A stretch of DNA of 64,000 nt from Liopterus haemorrhoidalis (lineage: Eukaryota > Arthropoda > Insecta > Coleoptera > Dytiscidae). The stretch is from positions 33,831,916 to 33,895,915 of the forward strand of contig OZ020612.1 in NCBI GenBank assembly GCA_963971575.1. Direction: 5' to 3'. Below the pieces are notes generated by a model, which made no database searches, was not told where the DNA came from, and saw nothing but the letters and a program-made list of their open reading frames with translations. The translations under genes and the position numbers were made by a program. This document shows positions 50,741-61,518 of the stretch, one piece after another; the stretch's first letter is position 1; every line of letters begins with the position of its first letter.

Positions 50741-51400
50741 CAGTAACGGACTGGGCCGTCGGGATACCGGGAGGGCCCTGATAGGCCTTTGGATTCAGTG
50801 CTGTCACTGGCGCGTGTTCTAGGTTGATTATTACTTCCTACTTACAAACTGATCGAATAATTTTTTGCCTTCGCTCTTCAAATGTACGAGAGCTAGTTTC
50901 TATTTCCCCGCTCCTCAAGTGTTCGGTGAACGAATTATTGGCCCCCGCTTTTCAAGTGTTCGAGAGTAATTTTCTACCGCCCACTCCTCAAGTCTTCGGA
51001 AACGAATTATTGCCCCTGGCTCTTTAAGTCCTCGACAGCGAGCTTCTACCTCCCCGCTCCTCAAGTGTAGGGTATAAATTATTGCCCCCGCTCTTCAAGT
51101 GTTCGTGCACGAATTTATTTCACCGAACTCCTCAAGTGTTCGGGGACGAGTTATTGCCCTCCGCTCGTGTTCGAAAGCAAATTTCTATCTTCCTACGTGT
51201 CAAGTGTTCGGGAATTAATTATTACCCCTACTCTTCAAGTGTTCAGGCTCGAATTTTTACCTTGCCAAGTGTTTTGGGACATAATAATTGCCCCTCGCTC
51301 TGAAAAGTGCTGAATTCTATTTTGTTTACTTCATTTTTTTATCTGGGTTTTATTGGAGGCTAAATAGGTCGAGCCTATTTTAGTCTCCAGTCCGCCACTA
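50741..51400. mobile_element. hAT-type element with minisatellite (660 bp)
   Basis: The ends CAGTAACGGACTGG and the complement of TAGTGGCGGACTGG are flanked by AATGAATA (50733-50740) and AATAAATA (51401-51408), an 8-bp duplication with one change. The interior is a diverged tandem repeat. It ends only 49 bp before Elk exon 3. Confidence 0.7.
50868..51308. repeat. Diverged minisatellite, about 36/73-bp unit
   Basis: CTCCTCAAGTGTTCGG and CGAATTATTGCCCCCGCTCT alternate with GAATTTCTACCTCCCCG-like sequence, giving about 12 half-units or six double units. The divergence between units shows an old array. Confidence 0.85.
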
Positions 51401-51449
51401 AATAAATAGCATTAACATATTTTTTATTATTTTCTTATCCATTTTGCAG

Positions 51450-51784
51450 CAAGAATCAGAAGTAAACGGTGTTCCATCCCTAACACTTCCATCAATCAGT
51501 GAAGATGATGAAAATGCCCATGATGAAGAAGAAACTTCACCATTATCACCCAACCGATCGCCACTTCACGCCATAAATGCTTCACCAAGACATCCGAAAT
51601 TTTCAATAAAGGCACTAGACGAAGCTGTAAATATTCGACCAAGAGGGCGATCAGGAATGTTGGTTCTCGCCAGGGAAAGAGTGGAGAGACAAAGGAGCAT
51701 ACAAACATTGTCACATAATTCCATCCCTTCTGAGTCATTGGATGAACTGAACCATGAAATAAGAGGAGAAATGGAATTAACCAG
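51450..51784 (+). CDS. Elk: Elk potassium channel, C-tail exon
   Basis: The cytoplasmic tail after the binding-homology domain: QESEVNGVPSLTLPSISEDD, an acidic and serine/proline-rich stretch (EETSPLSPNRSPLH), FSIKALDEAVNIRPRGRSGM, LVLARERVERQRSIQ and LDELNHEIRGEMELTR. The acceptor is TTTTGCAG (ends 51449); the donor is AG|GTTTGT at 51785, so arginine is split after two bases. The LNxExxGE(M/L) segment leads into the coiled coil in the next exon. Confidence 0.93.
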
Positions 51785-52897
51785 GTTTGTTTATATACAT
51801 GTAAAGAAAATATGAGGGCCAGGAAAAAATGGTTCGCCATTGTTTCTTGCCCCACACTTATTCTCACTTTTCCCATAAGGATTTCTCTTCGTTTCTTTAT
51901 TAATATCCAGTGGCAAAAATCTTTCTTAAAATTTTTCTTTCCCACATTACTAATTTTAGGGAAGTAATAATTAGGAACTCGATACATGTTCAATTTTTCA
52001 GTCAAAATTTCGTGGCATGACCCAGTTGAGATGCTAACCTCTTCTGCAATTTCTCTGACAGTCAATCGGCGGTTTGCACGCACCAGATCGTTGATTTTCT
52101 GAACGTGGTTGAGTTATTAGTTGAAGTCAAAGGCCTTCCTGGTCGAGGATCATCTTTAATTGACTGACGACCACTTTTAAATCGTGAAAACCATTCGTAA
52201 CATTGCGTGCAACCCAGAGCATCATATCCGCAAGCTTGTTTCAAATGTTGAAACGTTTCTGTGAAAATTTTCCCCAATTTCACGCAAGATTTTACGTTGC
52301 ATCGTTGCTCCAGAATGATCGCACATGTCAAAAATCGCCACTAACACTTAGACACGTTGCACTCAAATAACGATTTTATTGTTATTTATTAACTATAATA
52401 CAAATACCCATCACTTTAAATTTTATATAAATCAGTATAAAATTTCCTTAGGTTTTTATTTATAATGTATTCAGTAGAACTGTCTCGAAATAAATATCTA
52501 TTATGAATATAGTCAATAAAAATATTTAAAAACATGCAACATCTATATTGATTTTGTATGCTAGTTTGAACTACGCATACATGTGACGTATTCCCTCTCA
52601 CGCTCTGATTGGTCAGAAGATACGAGACAACCTTTACTTTAATAATCTTGGTTACAGAGGAGGATATGCGCAACGCAATGCTGCCAACCGCATATCACTA
52701 AATATACCCGTTGGCGCGTAATTCAAAATGTTCGATTATTTTCTGTACAGATCTCCTACAGCAAAAAGTTGTAGTTGTCTATTAGATTAGTTTCGATTTT
52801 ACCTTACCGGGCAAGATCAGACTAGAATAAAATATCTATGATGATAATATTCGAAAAAACTAATACAACTAGATTTATGTTTATGTCGTTTTTTTAG
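51785..52897. other. Elk intron 3
   Basis: The 1.1-kb intron contains a mariner relic on the opposite strand (about 51815-52331) and unremarkable AT-rich sequence. Donor GTTTGT, acceptor TTTTTTTAG. Confidence 0.8.
51815..52331 (-). pseudogene. mariner transposase relic in Elk intron 3
   Basis: The minus strand reads EQRCNVKSCVKLGKIFTETF, ALGCTQCYEWFSRFKSGRQS, DDPRPGRPLTSTN, then in another frame RRLTVREIAEEVSISTGSCH, EILTEKLNMYRVPNY. This is the N-terminal DNA-binding half of a mariner of the SETMAR-like type. The catalytic half is absent or unrecognisable and no paired terminal repeats were found (TATGAGGGCCAGG at 51812 may be one end). Confidence 0.8.
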
Positions 52898-53369
52898 ATC
52901 CAGTGTAGAACGATTAGATACCCAAGTATCTAGTTTACATCAAGATGTCGCTGTCCTCAGTATGGAAGTCCGTAACGCTATCCAAGCTCTTCAAGACATG
53001 TCCTCGCCTTCTTCCAGTCCTCACATTGGAGGACATCACTATCCAGCACATTCGAACCCAAATCTTCAGCAAAACAACTTCCTCCAACAAAGCAACCGGC
53101 GAATACCAGTCTTAGAAAGGAGTTCATCGCAACCTCCAGACATGTTCTGCTGGGAAGACGACACTAGAGAACTAAATGAAAATCACATCTCTTGTTTAAC
53201 AACATTAAGTGACACTCAAACTCAGACAGATGATTTCTTTTTAGAGCAGTACGTGTTTCAAAACTCTAAAAAAGTGTTACAGATTCTTGGTTTAGAACAT
53301 TTAGATCCTTCAACATTAGTGATTTTAGAAAATAAACTATCTTCACATTTAAATGATAGCAATGCATAG
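52898..53369 (+). CDS. Elk: Elk potassium channel, last exon
   Basis: It completes the split arginine, then SSVERLDTQVSSLHQDVAVL and SMEVRNAIQALQDM, a heptad-pattern C-terminal coiled coil that in this family helps subunits assemble. A serine/proline/glutamine-rich linker follows, then LSDTQTQTDDFFLEQYVFQN and a conserved-looking end (VLQILGLEHLDPSTLVILEN). It stops with TAG at 53367-53369. All four exons join without a frameshift, so the gene looks functional. The 3' UTR is not defined; the first AATAAA downstream (54129-54134) lies within an inverted repeat. Confidence 0.95.
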
Positions 53370-53669
53370 TGTAGTTTTTCTTCAGTGTACGGACTACGAA
53401 TTATCAGTGCCAAGATAAGAATATTTTACTAAAAAAAAAAGTATTTTTAACTATGAAACATATCTTGCCACATTCAAGTTACTCAGATGAGATATTTCTG
53501 CTTTGGGATAACAGTCACGTTAAATAATGAAAAATATTATGTGAATTGTTAAATGTGAATTTTCACACATTTCACGTTTTCGTAGGTATCGAATAAGCGA
53601 AGGAGGTCAGAGATAATCGCTTCAAATAAGTTATTTTATAAATATTTATTTTCGTCTGTTAATCGAAGT
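53370..53669 (+). other. Probable Elk 3' flank with repeat scrap
   Basis: Likely 3' UTR start. At 53541-53600 is a fragment of the TIR/tRNA-like repeat family (TGTGAATTTTCACACATTTC then TTTTCGTAGGTAT). No poly(A) signal is obvious here. Confidence 0.5.
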
Positions 53670-54717
53670 CAGTGGTTCTAAACTGCTGTTCCGTGAACTT
53701 GTTACAAATGTTCCGCGAAATTTTGACTTAGTCGTCTTTAATATACAAGCTGATTTTAAAAGGATATAATTGTATAATACATGCGTCATCGTGTGTTAAA
53801 ATATTCTAAACCGAATGGACAGTTTAAATTGTAACATTTATTTATAAATATTTTAGGTTAATTGTAATATTTGTTCATAAATATGTTGGGTCAAGTAGCC
53901 CAGAAAACATTCAACCATCGGCCGAATGCCGGCAAACTGCTTTTTCTGTTGGTAAATTGCTGGCACTAAAAGTTTGTGCAACGCCAGTATTAATAATATA
54001 CTTCACATTTATATTTCGCACTCCTCCTATACGAAGTACTTTACCAGCATTTTATGAGCACTCCTTATTTTTGTTAATATGTTACATTTTACTTTTGTTT
54101 CACACTCGTTGAATAAATTTATACAACGAATAAAGTTGACAATATCACATCATTCTATTGACAGCAACGCTAATTTCTTCATTAATAGTTTAAAACCGAT
54201 GCGATATTGTCAACTTTATTTGTTAAATAAATTTATTCAACAATGGTGAAATGGCCAAATAAGTATTTATTTTGCACCTAACCATTAATTGATTTTAATA
54301 CTGGGTAAATATAAGGTAAATATACATGTGCCGGGGTACTGGCCCATTACTTTCAATGCCGGGGAGTATGTGCTTCAACAGTACTGGCCCATATAAAAAT
54401 ATTTACTGGAAGTGTTCTGATCTTTTTAAATTCCTTGAATTTGTTTCCAAAAATAATTAATAATTGACATAATTACATCTATCATTTTTAATGTTTTTAT
54501 AAAATATAAATGTGAAATAAGTTTGTCATTCCTTTTAGTTCAATGTTTATGAGTATAGATGACTCTAATAATTAGTTTTGTGTCTTGTTATGTATACTAT
54601 CAATTCTATAAGTTGGCGAAAAACATTTCCTGTTACATAATATCATCCTTTTAAAATCATCCTGTATATGTTATTGATTTTGGTGTTCTGCAACATCGAA
54701 AAGGTTAAGAACTACTG
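53670..54717. mobile_element. Possible hAT-type element downstream of Elk
   Basis: The left end CAGTGGTTCTAAACTGC and the right end, complement of CAGTAGTTCTTAACC, look like a pair about 1.05 kb apart, but the flanking octamers (ATCGAAGT and TTTTAAGC) do not match. The interior is non-coding and holds the inverted repeat at 54109-54240. Confidence 0.45.
54109..54240. repeat. Fold-back repeat: 38-bp arms
   Basis: Arms 54109-54146 and 54203-54240 (TTGAATAAATTTAT, then AATAAAGTTGACAATATC and complement) differ at a few positions and enclose 56 nt. It resembles a small fold-back MITE. Confidence 0.85.
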
Positions 54718-55337
54718 TTTTAAGCATTAGTAGTTTCCGTTTTTAGTAGATGTTATACCCGGAATATATATATATATATATTAATTATTTAAACTTCAAG
54801 TACTACATTTGACATCGAATGAATCTAAAAATGTAGTACACAGGTGGTCGACATGCTACTGTAAGAGCCATATACAATAAACTTCAAATATTTCACAGTT
54901 AATCTTTCTTAAACACAATATATTGCGTTATTCATTTGGAGAACATAGGTCCTAAACACTATTCTGTCATCGGTATCTATTTTTGGCGAATTCTTTAATT
55001 TCTCTCCACGTTTATTTCAGAAAAGGAAGAGATTTTCTCTTCGATCATATAAGACGAAGAAGCAGAAGAATAATTACAATACACTACATTAACAAGGACC
55101 AGTGTAATATACTTAATCGACGTATATCGCTGTTCTGTTCAGAAATTCAAGCGACCCTGTTCGACAACTATACCTATTTTAGTAATACCTATTTACAGCG
55201 TGAAAGGCAGACCGGCGCGATGGGGTTTCAAAGTGTGCTCCGGAACCCGGTCCCGCTATAATTCCTTTTTTTTGCCAATAATCCGATCAGTCTTCCTTTT
55301 TATAAGACTTTCCTCTTCCTAGAGAAGGAGGTATTAG
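54718..55337. other. No gene seen
   Basis: A TA microsatellite at about 54767-54781 and AT-rich sequence. The open frame at 54983-55261 has no recognisable content. Confidence 0.45.
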
Positions 55338-55467
55338 GTTTGTTCGTAGAGCCATTTCTATCGGTTTATTATCGTCAGACGCAAGCGCAGAGTTCGTAGA
55401 AGTGCGTTAAAATAACTTTGCGCTTGCGTCTAACGGTAATAAATCGATAGAAATGGCTCTACAAACA
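55338..55467. repeat. Fold-back MITE: about 56-bp arms
   Basis: Arms starting TTTGTTCGTAGAGCCATTTC and ending in CAGACGCAAGCGCA pair with the right half over about 56 bp with few mismatches, leaving a loop of about 20 nt. Nearly the whole unit is a hairpin. Confidence 0.88.
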
Positions 55468-55984
55468 GAGGTATAATAATCATACCAATTTTTACTTTTC
55501 AAGATTTTTACAGATAAGCACGAATTGGGCTTTTTGTAATACGAATCAACTATTTTTAACGTTAGGTCGGTCTAGCTGTCGATCTGTGGACACATGTAGA
55601 ATAAATGCGGTTCAACGGATTTTTAAGAAATTTCATATTTAATTGCTCGTAAGGACAGGGGGAAGCTTTCCGTCAACACCGGGATAGCTTGGACTTGCCT
55701 TGATTGTTAAGGACTACCCATTGGGCAAGTATGGGTAGTATGCGGATATCGGATTCGTCCTATCGTTACCCTCCTATTCGCGGGGGGGCTACGTCATTTT
55801 GGGGCCCATCGAACTTCTAAATAACATTGTTTTTCGCTTGTTGTCCCTAGACAAACTTGACAAACCTACTAGAGGGCCAAAAGAAATTTCTGCAGGAGGC
55901 GGTCAACTTATGCAGTTACGCCACTACTGCTAAAGTAAACATTTGACTATGCATTTTGCGCTATGGATAAGTTTAATATTTAAT
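55468..55984. other. No gene seen
   Basis: A moderately GC-rich stretch (about 55650-55930) with CAGTTACGCCACTACTG near its right edge, which looks like a transposon end; partner not found. Confidence 0.4.
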
Positions 55985-56549
55985 TTAATTTTAATTTATT
56001 AGAAATAACAGCACAACAGACCGAAGTCGAAAATGTGCCTTTATACATATATAAATAAGTTGAGTTGTACATTTTATTGCATTAATTATAATGCTATCTT
56101 AACTCTAACTAATAACAGCAATAATATAACGTGTTATTGAATATTTCATTATACAAACAAAAAATAAAATAAAAATAAAAAAATAAAAAAACTCAAGGAT
56201 AAATAACAAAATTTAAAGGATAATGAACAAAATTTAAAATTTAAGACAATATTTCAGTTCCAGCGCTTCTAAAACCAGCATAGCTTATGTTAAAAATGTC
56301 GATGTCTGTGTCACTGATCAGAAGAGAGTTATATAGTTGGGACATTCTAGAGATGGGACTCATTTTACTGTAGTTTGTTGAGAACTTGGTTACATTAAAC
56401 AAGTAGTTCCTACATCTCAAACCTTTTATTGGAACTTTAATGCCAAACTCAGCCAAAATGTCCGGACAAGATACTGTATTGTCAAAAATTTTATATAATA
56501 AAAGTAGGCTATGCAGATTATGACGATTAATAGATAGTTTTAACATTCA
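55985..56549 (-). pseudogene. LINE RT C-terminal fragment (Jockey-like)
   Basis: The minus strand open frame (56546-56241) reads LSINRHNLHSLLLLYKIFDN, CPDILAEFGIKVPIKGLRCR, TNYSKMSPISRMSQLYNSLL, DIDIFNISYAGFR and stops. This is the tail of a Jockey-type ORF2. It is followed by an AT-rich 3' UTR to about 55985. Severely 5'-truncated. Confidence 0.75.
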
Positions 56550-57150
56550 AGGCGGCGTTTACAGCTAAGGAAATTAGTGATTTACGAATAATGCGACATC
56601 TGTGTGTCTTTAACCAACTACGGTGGCTTCGTAAAATGTTTATTATCTATTATCGTTTTCCTAATTCCGCTGTGCTAAACTAAACCTAACCTAATTACCT
56701 AAATTGATCATATTTACTGTTCCTCTTTGTAATTTTGAGCGAGATTAGTTGTAATCGGCACAATGAAATTTTATTAGGTTATGTAAAGGCATACAATTTA
56801 AACGTTCTCTCCGATGTAGACTAAGATAGCCTATGTGTTTATATGTCCGTCTCATTAAAACAACTCACTAACTATAAGTTTGGAAAACTATCGACAATTG
56901 ACAACGTATAACGTACTAAATTTCTGTGCCGTAACTAGGCAGGTGCACAGGCACAGGGCCCAAGACGAAAGGGGGCCCTAAAAATGGTCAATGGGGGGCC
57001 AAATCAGACTGTAGATAATTTTTTTGTGCAACCTTGCACAGATCCCAAAAGAGCTAGTTACGGTTCTGCTAAATTTAGAGCTCTAAACGATTGCACGCGT
57101 TACCATATGACAAACTTGTTAGTGACAATCAACAGTGAACAACTTATAGC
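56550..57150. other. No gene; transposon-end scraps
   Basis: Near 56935 GCAGGTGCACAGGCACAGGG and GGGGGCCCTAAAAATGG suggest a degraded hAT end. The open frame starting at 56984 runs into the next element and is spurious. Confidence 0.45.
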
Positions 57151-57616
57151 CAGGGGCGGATCGACCTATCGGGCATCGCCCGATGGGCCGATTGCTTTTT
57201 GGGCCGATGCTACGGCCGCTATCCAATCAAATACCTATGATCAATTCTATGATTTTTTAGAAATCACTCACATTTTTTGTTTGTTTTTCTAACATTTTTT
57301 CATTATTTTAGAGACTGCAATTTTATTTTCCATATTAATATTAAAAATATAGGGCCAAGCTCATAATCTTTTACTAAATGTTAGTAGCACGACTACCGAA
57401 TACAACTAGACACTACTAAATATCTGCTGGTCATAATACGAGATTAGTGTTAATAGAGCCTAATATTTCTTAGTGAAAACAAAGTTAGTAGTGAATATAT
57501 AGTAACACTTGGGGGTTACATTATCACTGATATTAAGCAATTTTACGCAATAAAATATATTAAACTAGAAAAAAAAAAAACGTTGGTTATATTGAATGAC
57601 AGAATTAAAAAAATTG

Positions 57617-58560
57617 ATGTGAAGTGTGAATTTTCACACATTTCAGGGTTTCGCAGGTATTTAGTAAGTGAATGATGATTATTTGGGAATCCAAAACAAA
57701 TTTTATGTTAAAATATTTTTTTGTTAATTTTAATTCGAATGTCTAATACCATTATTTAGGTTTCTAAATATGTGCAGTATTTTTTTTTTTATAAAGCAAG
57801 GTTCATTAAGATTTTGAAAATTGCGCCAATGGCTTCCATTGGTTGTTTAAGTCATAAACTCCGCCCCTCTGATTTCGTATACATTCAAACATAGAATTAA
57901 ATTATAATTTCAACACTTCCCACTGGTTATTAAATTTACGCTTTAAAAAATTAAATTCAACATTTGCCAAAATATAACTAAAATTTGAAACAAAATAAAA
58001 ATGCAAAAAAAAAACAGAAAAAATAAAATTGACAGGAACGTACCGTAGTTTGCAACTTAGTAAGCGAGAAAGCTAACCGTTAGACTACGAACGTTTACTT
58101 GTTTACTGTGTTACATAGCGAATTAAATATTTTACATATTTTAGTTGAAAACACAAAAAATGCGTTATTTACCAAAAACATAATCTGATCAAAAATTCCT
58201 GTTGTACTATTCCGATTCACACCAATGTACATTACTTAGATTTTTTTCAGATTTTTATTTTAAACCATCTGGGCTACAGAGTGCGAGACATTTTTTTTTG
58301 CACAATTTTGGCAAAAAACGCTTCAAAATAATTTATTTTGCAAAAAAAAAATTTTGATAGTTAATCCAAGTACTAAGGACTTTCATTTGATACCTATTCA
58401 GAATAAAAATCATTTTTTTTTTTTCGATGAACTTTTCGATTCAACTCTCTAGGTTTAGCTGTTTGGCTACAATTTTTACCGAACAGACAGACAGACAGAC
58501 GACAAAATGACGGTATAAGGTTTTTTTGGTCATACCTACAAAACCCTAAAAACACAGGTT
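57617..58560 (+). repeat. TIR/tRNA-like repeat family, copy d (full length)
   Basis: The most complete copy: GTGTGAATTTTCACACATTT, CAGGGTTTCGCAGGTATTTA at the left; GGCTTCCATTGG, CTCCGCCCCTCTGATTTCG, the tRNA-like module on the minus strand, AATCTGATCAAAAATTCCTG, AACCATCTGGGCTAC, CCGAACAGACAGACAGACAG and finally TCATACCTACAAAACCCT. About 940 bp, no protein. Nested in the hAT at 57151-59161. Confidence 0.82.
58032..58106 (-). repeat. tRNA-like module in repeat copy d
   Basis: The minus strand reads CGTAGTCTAACGGTTAGCTT (box A) and, less well kept than in copy c, AACTACGGTACGTTCCTG where box B should be. The B-box has decayed. Confidence 0.55.
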
Positions 58561-59502
58561 TTCTAAAAACAGAGTACAAAATATATAATCGGATCGTTCA
58601 GATATGATTTACAACCTGGATTTGCAAAAGGTGTCAGTATTTCTTTTGAATTACACGTTTTTACTGCTTTGCGATATTTCAGTAAAGGTTCATATCAACA
58701 AAAGATCGGTAAATACCTAGTTAATTTAAAAATAAACCGTGTAACATAACTTAAAAGTGCAAATATTAAGTGCGCCCATAGAGAACAGTAACTCTGGTTA
58801 AACCGATAAATCATGCATCTCGCTTTGACATAGTACCTGAACGATAGTTGCACTCTCTTCATATACGTCAAATTTAGTAAAACAGTGTTGTCACATAATA
58901 TTTCATAATTGACTAAAATAAGCTAATAGTGATATTATGGAAACAAAAATATAATATTATACTAGCTTATTTTACTAACTAAAGCTTAGTTGTAGAATTA
59001 AGTAAACGATTATGAGCATGGCCCATAATTTTTAATACTTTAGTTATTCCCGAGGATTTGGGCCTCTTAAAACCTTCCCTATAAATGGTCAACAAGTCCC
59101 GTGAGCCCGGGCCGAATCATCTAAATCGCCCGGGCCGATTCAATCCCTCGATCCGCCCCTGCTCATAGCCTATAGTCGACTAATTTAAGAGCTCTCAACG
59201 CAGCTTTACATGTTTAGTACGTTAAAAATGACGGGTCGTTCTGATCGTGATATAATCAATAAAGGGTACATTCGATTTGACGCTCCGAGCGTTCCGAGCA
59301 CGTTCTGTACACTCAAACGTGTTCGATTTGACGCTCGGAGTACACTCAATTGCATTCGTTTTGCGATCGAGCGAGCATTTAGAGTGCGCTCTATGTGTTC
59401 GGGGTTTTAAGACCGAGCATATGGAGTATGACTTAAAAAAGTGGGGGAACGGCGGGAAAGAAATGAAAGTTTAAAATTAAATTATAAATAAAATAAAAAT
59501 AA

Positions 59503-59555
59503 TAGCCTTAGACAAATAACAATAGACAAATAATATTGTTATTTGTCTATGGCTA
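59503..59555. repeat. Hairpin: about 22-bp arms
   Basis: TAGCCTTAGACAAATAACAA and its near-perfect complement (59534-59555) are separated by about 9 nt. Confidence 0.8.
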
Positions 59556-59738
59556 TAAGTACGGCCATTTTATGTATTTGTGACGTTCTGTAAACAGCAA
59601 AAAAATTATTAAAATACACCGTGCATAAAATTAAAATGGAAAAAATTCATTAAATTAATTCATTAATTATTATTTAATTTTTAATTAATTTTATTTATTC
59701 ATCATTGAAAAAAAATCAAGGTAAAACCGAGGTATATA

Positions 59739-60097
59739 CAGTCTGTTCCAAACGGTTAAGCGGAACTAGATTTTGCAATCTAGTTACTTTCATCGCTTAA
59801 ATCGTGCGTTTCGATCGTTTTGTTTAAGCTTTGTAAATCATACTTACAATAAACATTTTTTGGTTAAGGCTAATATCATTTTAAATTGTCATTTTCTTTA
59901 TATTTTGATATTTTGTGCATTCTTAATACAAATTTCCGATTTATTTATTTTTTTGTCATTAACATTTGTAAAAAAAAATAATTTAATTTTGACATTCCAA
60001 CGTCAAAAATGAAATAACCCCAGCAAGGTCCCTTCTCGTGACAACCTAAAAGAACGAAAATCCCATTTAGTTCCGCTTAACCGTTTGGAACAGACTG
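59739..60097. mobile_element. CAGTCTGTTCCAAACGG MITE, copy 3
   Basis: Same ends as copies 1 and 2, bounded by TA (59737-59738 and 60098-60099). Compared with them it lacks about 35 bp near the right side and has more substitutions. Confidence 0.93.
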
Positions 60098-60333
60098 TAA
60101 TTTTGATTCATGACTGACGTGAACTAATCTGACAGTAAAAACGCCGCCTAAAATTGTAGGGTTAGATTTTATAAACATTACGTCACAAGAACGCTCGCTC
60201 CGTTAGTGCTCTATTCATGACGTCACCATCAACTGTTCGCTCAGCGCTCGCTCTACTCTGTACAACTCGAATGCACCCAAAGAGTCAAAGAAATATTAGC
60301 TCAAAGGAAAACAAGTGGTGCTTCGACTATGTT

Positions 60334-60868
60334 AGACTTCGTTCAACATAAGAAAAACACAGGCGGATGTTAGCGGTTCCCATGTGCAAACCAAATATCG
60401 TCCATTACGTTATCAACAGTTAATTTAACACATTTCAGTGGCGTCACTTTCATTTGTTTTTAACTACGCGTATTGTGCAATGTTATTTGTTTATTTCCGT
60501 TATTATTAATTATTTTTCGTAAAGTTCGATTATCCAGAGAAGTCCAGTCAAGGTCATATGACTGAAATAATAATTAACGTACTGATGTGTTTCTCTCTCA
60601 CTCATATTGGCAAAATAGTAAGAGAAATACAAATGAAGCATAGGTATAACTAAGACAAACGTACTTACATAATTCGAATATGACCTGACTGGACTACTTT
60701 AGATAATCGAACTGTACGTTTTAAGGTATACCGTGTACTAAAATGAGAAAAAATGAATTTGCAATACATTATTTTGTGTGTTTGGTATCCACAACAGCTG
60801 TTTTCTCGTGCAGAACTGATGTCGTAATTTATGATACCCTGTGTTTTTCTTATGTTGAACGAAATCTA
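60334..60868. mobile_element. TIR element, family F, copy 2
   Basis: The ends TAGACTTCGTTCAACATAAG (continuing AAAAACACAGG) and the complement of TAGATTTCGTTCAACATAAG match over about 31 bp with one mismatch. The interior matches 37991-38849 (CATTTCAGTGGCGTCACTTT, TTTGGTATCCACAACA, CAGCTGTTTTCTCGTGCAG), although the terminal repeats of the two copies differ. A TA-flanked MITE (60522-60714) is nested. Confidence 0.78.
60522..60714. mobile_element. TA-inserting MITE (193 bp)
   Basis: Ends around AGTTCGATTATC, with AGTCCAGTCARGGTCATAT further in, pair over about 38 bp; TA flanks (60520-60521 and 60715-60716). Confidence 0.8.
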
Positions 60869-60910
60869 CTAAGAGAACTTGCTGATAAAAATAAAAACAT
60901 CTCTTCTCTC

Positions 60911-61510
60911 CAGGACCGGCCCGACGAATTCTAGCGCCCCGGGCAAATATTTGATTTACGTCCCTTAATGAATAGTATATTTTTTAATTTATACCCACTA
61001 TCCCTAAACTTAAGGATTTACTGTTGAAAAAGTACGTGATTCATACTTACCCATTACCATAAAACAATTTCACAAAAGAGCGAATATATATATATAAAAC
61101 AATATTCTCTTGGTATTCGTCAGTTTATATTGTCAATAAAATAAAATAAAATAAAATGAAACGTTTCGTGTACATCCAATTTACACATCATCAGTCTAAA
61201 AAATAAATATAATACATTACAATCATTGAAACAATTCATTATTATTTGAACAGAGAATTATACAAACAAGGTAGCATTCCAAAATCAGAAAATAGAGACA
61301 AACTTACCAATTTCTTAAAAAAATTATTTCTTAAAAAATATGACGAATACCAAGAGAATATTGTTTTATTTATATACCAATCGTCAAGAAACCTATACTT
61401 TATATATATATATATACATAATATAAAATTCAATATCCTTAATTTTGCGCTCCATGTTTCGCATCGCCCCGGGCTGGCGCCCGGTTCGCCCGTGCCTCGG
61501 ACCGGCCCTG
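60911..61510. mobile_element. hAT element, CAGGACCGGCCC ends (600 bp)
   Basis: The ends CAGGACCGGCCCGACG and the complement of CAGGGCCGGTCCGAGG are flanked by a perfect 8-bp duplication CTTCTCTC (60903-60910 and 61511-61518). The interior holds an AAAAT microsatellite (about 61136-61157) and TA repeats; no transposase. Related to 18884-19095. Confidence 0.95.
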
Positions 61511-61518
61511 CTTCTCTC

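Larger units (their letters stand above)
57151..59161. mobile_element. hAT-type element, CAGGGGCGGATCGA ends (2 kb)
   Basis: The ends CAGGGGCGGATCGA and their exact complement are flanked by CTTATAGC (57143-57150) and CTCATAGC (59162-59169), an 8-bp duplication with one change. No transposase. Nearly half of it is a nested copy of the TIR/tRNA-like repeat (57617-58560). Confidence 0.88.
59264..60278. mobile_element. TIR element, GGGTACATTCGA ends
   Basis: The ends GGGTACATTCGATTTG and the complement of GGGTGCATTCGAGTTG enclose CG-rich GAGCG/CGCTC motifs on both sides (59281-59400 and 60190-60250) and, in between, the MITE copy at 59739-60097. Flanks are AAA/AAA at most. The superfamily is unclear. 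Confidence 0.65.

Noticed and set aside
52962..53369. Apparent independent gene starting at ATG 52962
   Set aside because: This is only the second part of the last Elk exon; the frame opens at the splice acceptor at 52898.
53670..54717. Full hAT element downstream of Elk
   Set aside because: Ends look alike but flanking octamers do not match; kept only as a low-confidence entry.
54983..55261. 92-codon open frame with FLFDHIRRRSRRIITIHYIN-like text
   Set aside because: No recognisable family, no start context or splice support; composition is like its surroundings.
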